Shown here in pieces: positions 1-6,042 of a stretch of DNA of 12,623 nucleotides (position 1 is its first letter; every line of letters starts with the position of its first letter). The DNA comes from Hungateiclostridiaceae bacterium UBA3922. GTDB taxonomy: Bacteria; Bacillota; Clostridia; Acetivibrionales; DTU013. Position numbers and translations under genes: made by a program. A model generated the notes under the pieces. It searched no databases. It was not told the DNA's origin and saw only the letters and a program-made list of their open reading frames with translations. The stretch is from contig DGEQ01000056.1 of NCBI GenBank assembly GCA_002386045.1, forward strand, positions 8,059 to 20,681, read 5' to 3'.

Positions 1-108
1 TCCTGACAGTTTGCACGTACAGTACCGGCTGTGTCCATGGCAGCAGATACGGGTTTTGTCAATTGGACGCACGGTACCATAATATATTACCGGAGCCTTG
101 CAGTTCTC
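1..108. other. Upstream non-coding stretch, nothing recognised
   Basis: I see no supported gene here. The forward frames are short, have no ribosome binding site, and their translations resemble no family I know. The stretch could be the distal part of an upstream intergenic region or the tail of a gene cut by the window edge. It contains no obvious terminator or repeat. Confidence 0.4.
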
Positions 109-136
109 TTTACAAGCTGAATATTTATGCTATAAT
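109..136 (+). promoter_or_regulatory. Sigma-A-type promoter of the antiporter operon leader
   Basis: TTTACA (109-114) and a perfect TATAAT (131-136) are separated by 16 nt. This matches the housekeeping -35/-10 consensus closely, and the surrounding sequence is AT-rich while the downstream leader is GC-rich. Transcription would start near 143 and give a leader of about 330 nt before the first gene. It is the only strong promoter seen upstream of the operon. Confidence 0.7.
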
Positions 137-174
137 TAGTCATGTTTTAATAAAATATACTTAATAGTACGTAT

Positions 175-296
175 CTGTCCGGCAGTATTGATCATCTCCG
201 AATTCAATGACGAAACGGGGACAGGAAAGCCGGGACGCCAGGCGGGTCCGCCTGGAGTGTCCTGTTCCGGCGGATGGCCCCGCAGGAGTTGACCAA
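175..296 (+). ncRNA. Structured leader RNA, candidate riboswitch aptamer (class unknown)
   Basis: The RNA can form a long hairpin. GGGACAGGA (218-226) pairs over 9 bp with TCCTGTTCC (260-268), including one G-U pair, and CCAGGCG (238-244) pairs with CGCCTGG (249-255) around a GGTC loop. An asymmetric bulge (227-234) holds GCC, which could pair with GGC (269-271) as a pseudoknot. A short outer helix, TCCG (197-200) with CGGA (271-274), could close the fold. An alternative partner, CTGTCC (175-180), is perfectly complementary to GGACAG (219-224). Placed before a terminator and an ion-transport operon, this resembles a riboswitch. I could not match it to a known class. Pairings were found by eye, without energy calculation. 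Confidence 0.45.
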
Positions 297-343
297 GCGT
301 TGTGTCGCAGTCTGAAAGACTCGGCCTGCGCTTTTTTGCTTGG
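281..343 (+). terminator. Intrinsic terminator with competing antiterminator in the leader
   Basis: A stem from 297 to 331 is followed directly by six Ts (332-337). The inner arms are AGTCT (309-313) and AGACT (317-321) around a GAA loop; the outer arms are GCG (297-299) and CGC (329-331), with wobble pairs and small bulges between. CGCAGG (281-286) is perfectly complementary to CCTGCG (325-330), the 3' side of this stem, and could act as antiterminator. CCAAGC (293-298) is also perfectly complementary to GCTTGG (338-343) across the T-run. The layout suggests that readthrough into the antiporter operon is conditional. Confidence 0.6.
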
Positions 344-473
344 GAGAAAAACAGTGCCCGGGTAGACCTCATGCATTTGCGTCGGGCAGGGAAAAGTAAG
401 CACGCGGACGCGGGAAAATAACGGTCCCGTATAGCCAGGTCTGCCCGTGCGGTTCCGGATAAGGAGGATTGCA
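344..473 (+). promoter_or_regulatory. Post-terminator leader with alternative helices near the mnhE start
   Basis: CGGGCA (383-388) can pair either with TGCCCG at 355-360 or with the identical TGCCCG at 442-447. GCACG (400-404) can pair with CGTGC (446-450), and CGGG (411-414) with CCCG (426-429). The downstream choices end 11-14 nt before the AAGGAGG ribosome binding site (461-467), so they might affect translation. No open reading frame with a ribosome binding site is seen. Whether the helices form is inference. Confidence 0.3.
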
Positions 474-962
474 GTGCGCAAGCGTTTGATCGTCCTGTTT
501 ATCATATTGTTTGCCTTCTGGCTCGTGATTTCTTCGGCGGCGGACCTGCAGCACGTCCTGGTCGGGGCGCTGATTGCCTTCCTGACCGCGTGGTTCTGGC
601 ACGACCTCGGCCCAAGGCTCCCTGAAGTGCCGTCTGTACGCAGGGCGCTGCGCCTGGGCTGGTGCCTGGTCCTGATGGTGGGATACGTGATCCAGGCGAA
701 CATATCGGTGGCCAGGGCCATGCTGTTCTCCCGCCACTCGGTGGATCCCTTGTTCATGGTGCTCGATCCGGGTATCAGCACACACTGGGGAAGGGTACTG
801 CTTGCGACCTGCATCACCATAACACCGGGGACGATCACCGTGGATATCGACCCGGAAACCGGGCATTTCATAGTCCACGCGCTCACCGGACAGATCGGGA
901 GAGATCTTTTGTACTGGCGCCTTATAGACAAGATAAGGCAGCTCGAGGAGAAGGAGGCTTAA
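474..962 (+). CDS. mnhE: Mrp/Mnh cation:proton antiporter subunit E (MbhA-like)
   Basis: 162-aa membrane protein of the MnhE/MrpE family, a small subunit of the multisubunit Na+/H+ antiporter in the cytoplasmic membrane. Hydrophobic helices lie near residues 5-22, 24-42 and 60-80. The C-terminal half carries the family's conserved core, CITITPGTITVDID followed by a HFIVHAL strand, then a charged tail. Length is normal for the family (about 160 aa). The GTG at 474 is chosen because AAGGAGG (461-467) sits 6 nt upstream. An in-frame GTG at 447 would add nine residues and bury the ribosome binding site inside the gene. It is first in the operon, and its stop lies 2 nt before the mnhF start, inside the mnhF ribosome-binding region. 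Subunit E is needed for stable complex assembly in studied Mrp systems; its direct role in transport is unclear. Confidence 0.9.
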   Translation: MRKRLIVLFIILFAFWLVISSAADLQHVLVGALIAFLTAWFWHDLGPRLPEVPSVRRALRLGWCLVLMVGYVIQANISVARAMLFSRHSVDPLFMVLDPGISTHWGRVLLATCITITPGTITVDIDPETGHFIVHALTGQIGRDLLYWRLIDKIRQLEEKEA

Positions 963-964
963 GT

Positions 965-1276
965 ATGAGGCTGATGCTGGCAGGGCTGACGGTCCTGATC
1001 CTCATAGTGCTGCTGCGGGCGATCATCAGCCCGACCGTGATCGACCGGCTGATTTCCATCAATGCCATCACTAGCAAGGTAAGTGTGCTGATATTGCTGA
1101 TAGCGTTCATCAAACACGAGTTTGGACTCATAGATATATCCATCGTTTACATGATGTGCGGGTTCGCCGGTGGGCTCTGGATCCTGAGGGTGCTGACACC
1201 CGGCGACTGGCACCTGAGGCTTCCAGGTATAAAGGGATTCGAAGGGGACAGAGAGGAAGTGCATCCTGATGATTAA
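965..1276 (+). CDS. mnhF: Mrp/Mnh cation:proton antiporter subunit F (MbhB-like)
   Basis: 103-aa protein with three hydrophobic helices (roughly residues 3-21, 36-50 and 57-78) and a polar tail, as in the MnhF/MrpF family. The segment SPTVIDRLISINAI after the first helix contains the conserved Asp (D27) of the family's PTxxDR motif, a membrane-facing acidic residue studied in other MrpF proteins. The ATG at 965 is preceded by AAGGAGG (951-957) at 7 nt. An upstream in-frame extension into mnhE has no better start. The gene overlaps mnhG by 8 nt. The tail (EGDREEVHPDD) is unusually acidic but short. It is expected to bundle with subunits E and G at one end of the membrane complex. Confidence 0.9.
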   Translation: MRLMLAGLTVLILIVLLRAIISPTVIDRLISINAITSKVSVLILLIAFIKHEFGLIDISIVYMMCGFAGGLWILRVLTPGDWHLRLPGIKGFEGDREEVHPDD

Positions 1277-1580
1277 GTTTTTGGCTTATGCATGTTTCAT
1301 TGGCTCGTTCCTGGCTTTTGGATTCGGGACGCTGGGACTGTTCAGGTTCCCGGATGCCTATACACGGATGCATGCCGTAGGGATGGGCGATACGCTTGGC
1401 GTTGGTCTGGCCGGGCTCGGGCTCCTGCTTCTGAGTCCGGACTGGACGGTGCGGCTCAAGCTGGTATTCATCCTGCTGCTGTTCTGGCTGATCAACCCTG
1501 CCATGACGCACCTGGTGGCTAAAGCCGGACTGATCCATGGCGTGCGGCCTGCGAAAGATACGAAACTGAGGAAGGGGTAA
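1269..1580 (+). CDS. mnhG: Mrp/Mnh cation:proton antiporter subunit G (MbhC-like)
   Basis: 103-aa, three-helix protein of the MnhG/PhaG family. The family signature GLFRFPDAYTRMHA is at residues 23-36, followed by a DTLG motif and a third helix with the conserved Asn-Pro (N76-P77) before MTHLVAKA. Length is typical. The ATG at 1269 overlaps the end of mnhF by 8 nt and has GAGAGGAAG (1251-1259) 9 nt upstream, implying translational coupling. With E and F it forms the small-subunit bundle of the antiporter; this trio is also found as mbhA-C in membrane-bound hydrogenases. Nothing is unusual in the reading frame. Confidence 0.9.
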   Translation: MIKFLAYACFIGSFLAFGFGTLGLFRFPDAYTRMHAVGMGDTLGVGLAGLGLLLLSPDWTVRLKLVFILLLFWLINPAMTHLVAKAGLIHGVRPAKDTKLRKG

Positions 1581-1584
1581 GTAT

Positions 1585-1836
1585 ATGGTTTTCACGGCTG
1601 AGGATTACTGGCTGATAGCCCTGATGTCCATACTCGTGATCGCGTCACTGGCCATGTACTTCATAAAGGACCTGGTACATGCGGTCATCGTGTTCGGAGC
1701 ATACAGCCTGATAATGGTGGTCATATGGCTGCTGCTGAACACTCCCGACCTTGCGATCACGGAAGCGGCAGCCGGCATTTGCACGACTGTCATGATGATG
1801 GTCGTCATTTACCGGACAAACAGGAGGGAGGAATAG
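1585..1836 (+). CDS. mbhD: MbhD-like subunit (DUF4040), split-off piece of MrpA C-terminus
   Basis: 83-aa protein with three hydrophobic helices (about 8-26, 28-51 and 62-77). It matches the DUF4040/MbhD domain, which in classical Mrp systems is part of the C-terminal region of the large MrpA polypeptide. The conserved stretch TPDLAITEAAAG (53-64) carries D55 and E60; acidic residues in this segment are proposed in related complexes to lie on the cation path. The ATG at 1585 lies just after the mnhG stop, with GAGGAAGGGG (1568-1577) as ribosome binding site. A separate gene here, followed by the MbhE-like gene, is the archaeal Mbh-type organisation rather than the fused MrpA of Bacillus. The subfamily name rests on motif and context. 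Confidence 0.83.
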   Translation: MVFTAEDYWLIALMSILVIASLAMYFIKDLVHAVIVFGAYSLIMVVIWLLLNTPDLAITEAAAGICTTVMMMVVIYRTNRREE

Positions 1837-1840
1837 CGCG

Positions 1841-2152
1841 ATGATAAAGAAGCTGCTGGTATTGCTGATCGTCCTTGCGACAGCCTGGGTCGGGCTGCTT
1901 GCCATAGCTGAACTCCCTCCCTACGGGATGCCTGACAACCCTGTCCATAACCAGGTTTCCGAGCGTTACATCAACGACGCGCTTGAGGAGACCCGCGCCA
2001 TGAACATGGTAACAGCGATAGTCCTGGATTACAGGGCGTATGACACGATGTTCGAGACGATAGTGCTGTTCACGGCTGCGCTGGCGGTCGTCATAACGCT
2101 GAAGACCGATAAAAAGGAACTGGGCGACGGAGAGGAGGAAGGCGGCAGATGA
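1841..2152 (+). CDS. mbhE: MbhE-like subunit, second split-off piece of MrpA C-terminus
   Basis: 103-aa protein with a helix at about residues 3-22, an external loop GMPDNPVHNQVSERYI (29-44), and a second helix at about 72-88, ending in an acidic tail. The segment YRAYDTMFETIVLFTA (64-79) corresponds to the R-x-x-DT-x-x-E-x-x-VL signature found at the end of MrpA and in MbhE; R65, D68 and E72 are the conserved polar residues. AGGAGGGAGG just upstream (1822-1831) serves the ATG at 1841. Its stop overlaps the mnhB start in an ATGA. With MbhD and MnhB it should form the central part of the complex, where cation translocation is thought to occur. Confidence 0.83.
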   Translation: MIKKLLVLLIVLATAWVGLLAIAELPPYGMPDNPVHNQVSERYINDALEETRAMNMVTAIVLDYRAYDTMFETIVLFTAALAVVITLKTDKKELGDGEEEGGR

Positions 2153-2586
2153 GAGACTTTATTTTAAAAAGGGTTGCCGCCGTGATCCTGCCCTTTGTAT
2201 GCGTCTATGGATTTTACGTGATTTTCCACGGCCATATCTCGGCGGGAGGCTCCTTTGCCGGAGGTATCATCGTGGGACTAAGCTATATAGCATTTTCAAC
2301 CATTTACGGCATCAAAAAAGGCCGTGCCAAAATGCCGGATAAAGTCCTCACATGGGCGGAGAGCTTTGGCACGCTGTGGTACGGGATAATGGGAATGGTC
2401 GGTATATCCAGGGGAGTCCCGTTCCTTGCCAACAAGCTGGCGGGCGTCGATCTCGGGGTCCCTGGAGCGCTCTTTTCCGGGGGACTCATCTTCTATATCG
2501 GCCTGGGCGTCGGCATAAGGGTCGCCAGTACCATGATCACCATATTCTTTACGCTGATGGAGGATGATCGTGAAAACGCTGCTTGA
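2149..2586 (+). CDS. mnhB: Mrp/Mnh cation:proton antiporter subunit B (MbhF-like)
   Basis: 145-aa protein of the MnhB family with about four membrane helices. The hallmark FHGHISAGGSFAGG is at residues 26-39 (family form FxGHxxPGGGFxGG); here Ser replaces the usual Pro-Gly context at two places but the spacing is kept. A short second-loop region (IKKGRAKMPDKVLTWAE) precedes the third helix. The ATG at 2149 overlaps the preceding stop (ATGA), with GAGGAGGAAGG (2132-2142) upstream. Its end overlaps mnhC by 17 nt. In classical Mrp operons this domain can be fused after the MrpA C-terminus; here it is a separate gene as in mbhF. Confidence 0.9.
   Translation: MRDFILKRVAAVILPFVCVYGFYVIFHGHISAGGSFAGGIIVGLSYIAFSTIYGIKKGRAKMPDKVLTWAESFGTLWYGIMGMVGISRGVPFLANKLAGVDLGVPGALFSGGLIFYIGLGVGIRVASTMITIFFTLMEDDRENAA
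2559..2563 (+). promoter_or_regulatory. Ribosome binding site deciding the mnhC start
   Basis: GGAGG at 2559-2563 directly abuts an ATG at 2564, which leaves no spacing. The in-frame GTG at 2570 is 6 nt away, a normal distance. The GTG is therefore the better start. Confidence 0.6.
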
Positions 2587-2971
2587 AAAACTAATTGTCA
2601 ATTATCCATATTTCTTTGCCATGGTTTTGTTTTCGATCGGGGTGATGACGGTACTGACCCGGTCCAACTTGTTCAAGAAGCTGCTTGGGATCAATATCAT
2701 GGGAAGCGCCGGCTATATCCTGTTCATCGCCGCCGGAAACATAAGGGGCGGTACCGATCCGATCCTCCATCAGTCGGATCCCGGGACGGTCTACGTAAAT
2801 CCGCTGCCGTCGGCGCTCATGCTTACGGGCATCGTCGTCAGCGTGAGCGTGACCGCGTTTGCATTGTCGCTGATCATCAGGCTGTACAAGGAATATGGTA
2901 CCACTGACGCCCGGCGGATCGCCCGGATGAGAAACGAGGTGACGAAGAGTGACAGCAGTGATCGCGGATAA
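2570..2971 (+). CDS. mnhC: Mrp/Mnh cation:proton antiporter subunit C (MbhG / NuoK-like)
   Basis: 133-aa, three-helix protein homologous to NuoK and MrpC. Helices are at about residues 13-28, 37-55 and 80-103. The C-terminal helix contains NPLPSALMLTGIVVSVSVTA, matching the family signature DPLPQALVLTAIVI. A loop of about 20 residues between helices 2 and 3 (GGTDPILHQSDPGTVYV) is typical. The start is GTG at 2570 by ribosome-binding-site spacing; ATG at 2564 would add two residues. It overlaps mnhB by 17 nt and mnhD by 23 nt, so expression is tightly coupled. It is expected to join the B/MbhD/MbhE part to the large antiporter-like subunits. Confidence 0.9.
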   Translation: MKTLLEKLIVNYPYFFAMVLFSIGVMTVLTRSNLFKKLLGINIMGSAGYILFIAAGNIRGGTDPILHQSDPGTVYVNPLPSALMLTGIVVSVSVTAFALSLIIRLYKEYGTTDARRIARMRNEVTKSDSSDRG

Positions 2972-4538
2972 CCTGCCGGCATTCGTTATAATAGTGCCCC
3001 TGTTTGCCGGTGTTGTCCTGCCCGTATTTGCACGCCGGCAGAGGCTGGTGGAAGGACTGGTCGTGCTGGCTGAAGCGGCGGGGCTTGCAGGCGTCGGCTT
3101 TCTGGCTTATATAGTCTTTACGCATAGAGGTACGGACTGGGTCTACCAGATGGGGGGCTGGCCGGCTCCGTGGGGTATCGAACTGACGGTGAACAGCCTT
3201 GCCGTGTTTTTCCTGTTTGCAGTAATGGCCGTAAGCCTTCCTATAGCATTGTTCACCATGGGGAACTTAAAGGATGAGGTAGGAAGCAACAAGCGGACAG
3301 CCCGGTTTTATACACTGTTCCTGCTGCTGGTGGGGTCGCTTGCGGGCATGGCACTGGCCAATGACCTGTTCAACACTTATGTACTGGTTGAAGTAGCCAC
3401 GCTGAGCTGCTGCGGCCTGGTCAGTTCACGGGGCACACCGCGGGCAGCCGAAGCGGCTTTCACATACCTGGTACTTGCGACTCTTGCCTCTTCCCTCGTG
3501 GTGATCGGGATAGGTTTCATATACGTGACAACAGGGCACCTGAACATGGGATTTGCATCACAGGGGCTTGCACAGGCATGGCAGGACAGGCCCCACGTGG
3601 TATGGCTCGCGATCAGCTTCGTGCTGGTCGGGTTCGGGCTCAAGTCAGCCCTCTTCCCACTGCATGTCTGGCTGCCGGATGCGCATTCATCTGCTCCGTC
3701 TCCAGCCAGCGCCGTTTTGTCGGGCCTTGCCGTAAAAGGGTATATGATCTGTCTTCTGAAGTTTTTGTATGTTGTTTTCGGACCTGCCCTGATGAAGGAG
3801 TTTTCGGTGGACAGGATACTGGTGCTGGCAGGCATGGCTGCGATCATATGCGGGGCAGTGATGGCGCTCCCGCAGGATGACCTGAAGAGAAGGCTTGCAT
3901 TTTCCACGGTATCCCAGGTCGGATATATTTACCTTGGTTTCGGACTTATGGATGAAAACGGGCTGGCAGGCGCGCTGTTCTACCTGGCCAGCCATGCGGC
4001 GATAAAATCGACGCTTTTCCTGTCAGCAGGCGCCATGATTGCCTCCGCCGGTAAGAAAAAGATCAGTGAGATGGCAGGCATCGGCCGCAAAATGCCGTTG
4101 ACGGCAGCGGCCTTCACGGCGGCCAGCCTGGGGCTGATCGGCATACCGATGTTTTCAGGTTTCATCGGCAAATGGTACCTGATAGCCGGAAGCCTTGATA
4201 CCGGGGATTTCCTTCCGACGGTCATAATAATCGCGGGAAGCGTGCTCTGTGCCGCATACCTTTTCCCGGTGATCCGCGCCATGTGGTTTGAAACGCCGCA
4301 AAAGGCGAAGCAGGAAAGTACCGTGCAGCAGGAGTGCAAAACAGCCGTGCAGCATGCAGCGGAGCATATGCCTGCCGGACCCGGAGTGCCGCGCGAAGTA
4401 CGGGTGAAGGATCCCGGGGCAGCCCAAAAACTTGCCCTTATCCTGCTTACGGCAGTCATATTCGTACTCGGGGTCGTACCGGGACCTTTCATAGAACTGG
4501 CCAGGAGCGCCGCCGCTGAATTGCTTATGCTCCGGTAA
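2949..4538 (+). CDS. mnhD: Mrp/Mnh cation:proton antiporter subunit D (MbhH / NuoM-like)
   Basis: 529-aa member of the proton-conducting membrane transporter family (NuoL/M/N, MrpA/D), with about 14 membrane helices. Visible family residues are E148 in helix 5 (TYVLVEVATLS), K232 in helix 7 followed by PLHVWLPDAHSSAPSPASA (237-255), K263 in helix 8, H349 and K353 (SHAAIKSTLF), and K408 in the helix 12 motif SGFIGKW. These form the central chain of charged residues used for proton transfer. A hydrophilic loop at about 449-492 interrupts the last helices and is longer than usual. The GTG at 2949 is supported by GAGGTGA (2936-2942) 6 nt upstream and overlaps mnhC by 23 nt. It is the eighth gene in mbhA-H order, matching mbhH. 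Confidence 0.9.
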   Translation: MTAVIADNLPAFVIIVPLFAGVVLPVFARRQRLVEGLVVLAEAAGLAGVGFLAYIVFTHRGTDWVYQMGGWPAPWGIELTVNSLAVFFLFAVMAVSLPIALFTMGNLKDEVGSNKRTARFYTLFLLLVGSLAGMALANDLFNTYVLVEVATLSCCGLVSSRGTPRAAEAAFTYLVLATLASSLVVIGIGFIYVTTGHLNMGFASQGLAQAWQDRPHVVWLAISFVLVGFGLKSALFPLHVWLPDAHSSAPSPASAVLSGLAVKGYMICLLKFLYVVFGPALMKEFSVDRILVLAGMAAIICGAVMALPQDDLKRRLAFSTVSQVGYIYLGFGLMDENGLAGALFYLASHAAIKSTLFLSAGAMIASAGKKKISEMAGIGRKMPLTAAAFTAASLGLIGIPMFSGFIGKWYLIAGSLDTGDFLPTVIIIAGSVLCAAYLFPVIRAMWFETPQKAKQESTVQQECKTAVQHAAEHMPAGPGVPREVRVKDPGAAQKLALILLTAVIFVLGVVPGPFIELARSAAAELLMLR

Positions 4539-4558
4539 GCGAAGGAGGAGATTTTCCG

Positions 4559-6028
4559 ATGCCTTATTCTGCTGATGCTTTGAAAATATATCTTGTCCTG
4601 GGTTTATCGAGCGGGGCAGCCGGCGGACTGGCCGTTATGCTGATCCCCGGGGCCAGGCGCCGCCTGCGCAATATGATAACGCTGCTGTTTGCCGCATCCG
4701 GCGCAGTTTTCAGCTGGCTGACAGCATTATCGGTATTTGCCGGGAAAGGTACGAGGATCGGTTTCGTATCCGGCGATTTGGAGTGGAGTCTTGATCCGGA
4801 TCCGCTCGGTGCTGTTTTTGGACTGATCGCTTCCACTTTATGGATGTTTGCGACCGTATATTCATTCGGATATATGGCGGAGAAAAGCGGACAGCGTGTT
4901 TACTACTCCTTTTTCCTGTTTTCTCTTAGTGCGGCTGTCGGAGTGGCTTTTGCAGGGAACCTGGTGACCCTGTACCTGTTCTATGAACTGCTTACCCTTG
5001 CCACATATCCGCTGGTGATCCATGAGCGCACTCCCGAAGCGGCGGCTGCCGGGACGAAGTATATCATGTACAATCTTTCAGGCGCAGGAGCCATACTTAT
5101 TGCGATAATCATCACTTACAGGTACGCCGGGGATCCTGGCTTTACAGGGGGCCCTGTACTGGCCGGGGTCAACAGCCCGATGCTCGGCTGGCTTTTGGTC
5201 ATGTACATCGTCGGATTCGGCGTCAAGGCAGCGTTGATGCCGTTGCACCGCTGGCTGCCCGCAGCCATGGTGGCGCCGACTCCAGTGAGTGCCCTGCTGC
5301 ATGCCGTCGCTGTGGTCTACGCAGGTGTATTCGGCGTCATCAGGGTCGTGTATTCCGTGTTCGGACGCGGACTTGCCGGGCAGTTGGGCATCAGCCGGGT
5401 ACTTCCGTGGGTTGCGGCATCCACCATCCTTGCCGGGGTCATCGTTGCGCTGCGGCAGGATGTTTTGAAGCGCAGGCTGGCATACCAGACCGTCAGCCAT
5501 CTTTCGTACATCCTGCTTGGAGCTTTTACGCTGCAGCCCTGGGGGCTGGCCGGGGCAATGATGCAGATGATCACTTATCCGTTCATGAAAATGACGCTGT
5601 TTTTCTGTGCAGGGATCATCGCCAGGCAGACCGGTGAGACCAGGATCAGCCGGATGGGCGGGGTCGGCCGGAAACTGCCGTGGACGATGGCCGCTTTTAC
5701 GGCCGCAGCCCTTGGGATGACAGGCATGCTGCCGCTAAGTACATTCTGGGGCAAGTATTACCTGATGAAAGGCAGTGTGGCGGGCGGCATGTGGCCGTTC
5801 GCCCTGGTGCTTGCAGCCAGCGGCCTCATCAATGCCGCGTGTTTCATACCCGTTGTGGTGCAGGCATTCCGCGGCGATAAAACGCCGTCCTGCAAGGAAA
5901 AAGGCGGCAGTATGGCTCTGATGTTCGCACCGGCCGCGGCACTGGTGGTCATCGCGCTTGTGACCGGACTGGTGCCGGGGATCGTATGGCCCGGGGCAGA
6001 GGCCGTGACAGACTGGTTCTTTGGTTGA
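4559..6028 (+). CDS. Second antiporter-like proton-conducting subunit (MrpA/NuoL-type signature)
   Basis: 489-aa member of the NuoL/M/N-MrpA/D family with about 14 helices. E143 (LYLFYELLTLATYPL) and K223 (GFGVKAALMPLH) match the helix 5 glutamate and helix 7 lysine. Helix 8 reads APTPVSALLHAVAVVYAGVF (239-258), the NuoL/MrpA form, with H248. K344 replaces the usual His-Lys pair region with TYPFMKMTLFF. K388 or so in TFWGKYYL corresponds to the helix 12 lysine. It lacks the long C-terminal extension of NuoL or MrpA. AAGGAGG (4542-4548) precedes the ATG; the gene lies 20 nt after mnhD. Annotation tools would probably call it MnhD or a generic proton-conducting transporter. It may supply the proton channel that MrpA provides elsewhere, since the MrpA C-terminal pieces are separate genes here. 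Confidence 0.85.
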   Translation: MPYSADALKIYLVLGLSSGAAGGLAVMLIPGARRRLRNMITLLFAASGAVFSWLTALSVFAGKGTRIGFVSGDLEWSLDPDPLGAVFGLIASTLWMFATVYSFGYMAEKSGQRVYYSFFLFSLSAAVGVAFAGNLVTLYLFYELLTLATYPLVIHERTPEAAAAGTKYIMYNLSGAGAILIAIIITYRYAGDPGFTGGPVLAGVNSPMLGWLLVMYIVGFGVKAALMPLHRWLPAAMVAPTPVSALLHAVAVVYAGVFGVIRVVYSVFGRGLAGQLGISRVLPWVAASTILAGVIVALRQDVLKRRLAYQTVSHLSYILLGAFTLQPWGLAGAMMQMITYPFMKMTLFFCAGIIARQTGETRISRMGGVGRKLPWTMAAFTAAALGMTGMLPLSTFWGKYYLMKGSVAGGMWPFALVLAASGLINAACFIPVVVQAFRGDKTPSCKEKGGSMALMFAPAAALVVIALVTGLVPGIVWPGAEAVTDWFFG

Positions 6029-6029
6029 T

Positions 6030-6035
6030 AGGAGG
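6030..6035 (+). promoter_or_regulatory. Ribosome binding site deciding the start of the 670-aa subunit
   Basis: AGGAGG (6030-6035) lies 7 nt before GTG at 6043. The upstream in-frame ATG at 5986 lies inside the previous gene, has no such site, and would add an Arg-rich stretch at the N-terminus. Confidence 0.7.
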
Positions 6036-6042
6036 TAAAGCT

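Noticed and set aside
207..364. 52-codon frame in the leader starting at ATG 207
   Set aside because: No ribosome binding site precedes it, its translation is dominated by Arg and Ala from the structured region, and it runs straight through the terminator. Not a convincing leader peptide.
447..473. Upstream GTG start for mnhE
   Set aside because: The AAGGAGG at 461-467 lies inside this extension and is correctly spaced for GTG 474. The added residues are Arg-rich and not part of the family.
161..931. 256-aa open frame on the minus strand across the leader and mnhE
   Set aside because: It runs antisense to mnhE and the structured leader, shows no recognisable domain, has basic, low-complexity composition, and has no plausible ribosome binding site. 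It is a by-product of GC-rich sequence opposite a real gene.
3377..3907. 176-aa minus-strand frame within mnhD, and similar long antisense frames at 3980-4492 and 6169-6717
   Set aside because: They are mirror frames of strongly conserved membrane protein genes, with no family resemblance and no ribosome binding sites.
5318..5320. Tyr254 of the 489-aa subunit as loss of an essential helix 8 lysine
   Set aside because: NuoL-type subunits use a histidine (here H248, conserved) rather than this lysine and have other residues at this spot. The difference is a subtype feature more than a defect.
5986..6042. ATG start 19 codons upstream for the 670-aa subunit
   Set aside because: It lies within the preceding gene, lacks a ribosome binding site and would put a highly basic stretch before the first membrane helix. 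GTG 6043 has AGGAGG at 7 nt.
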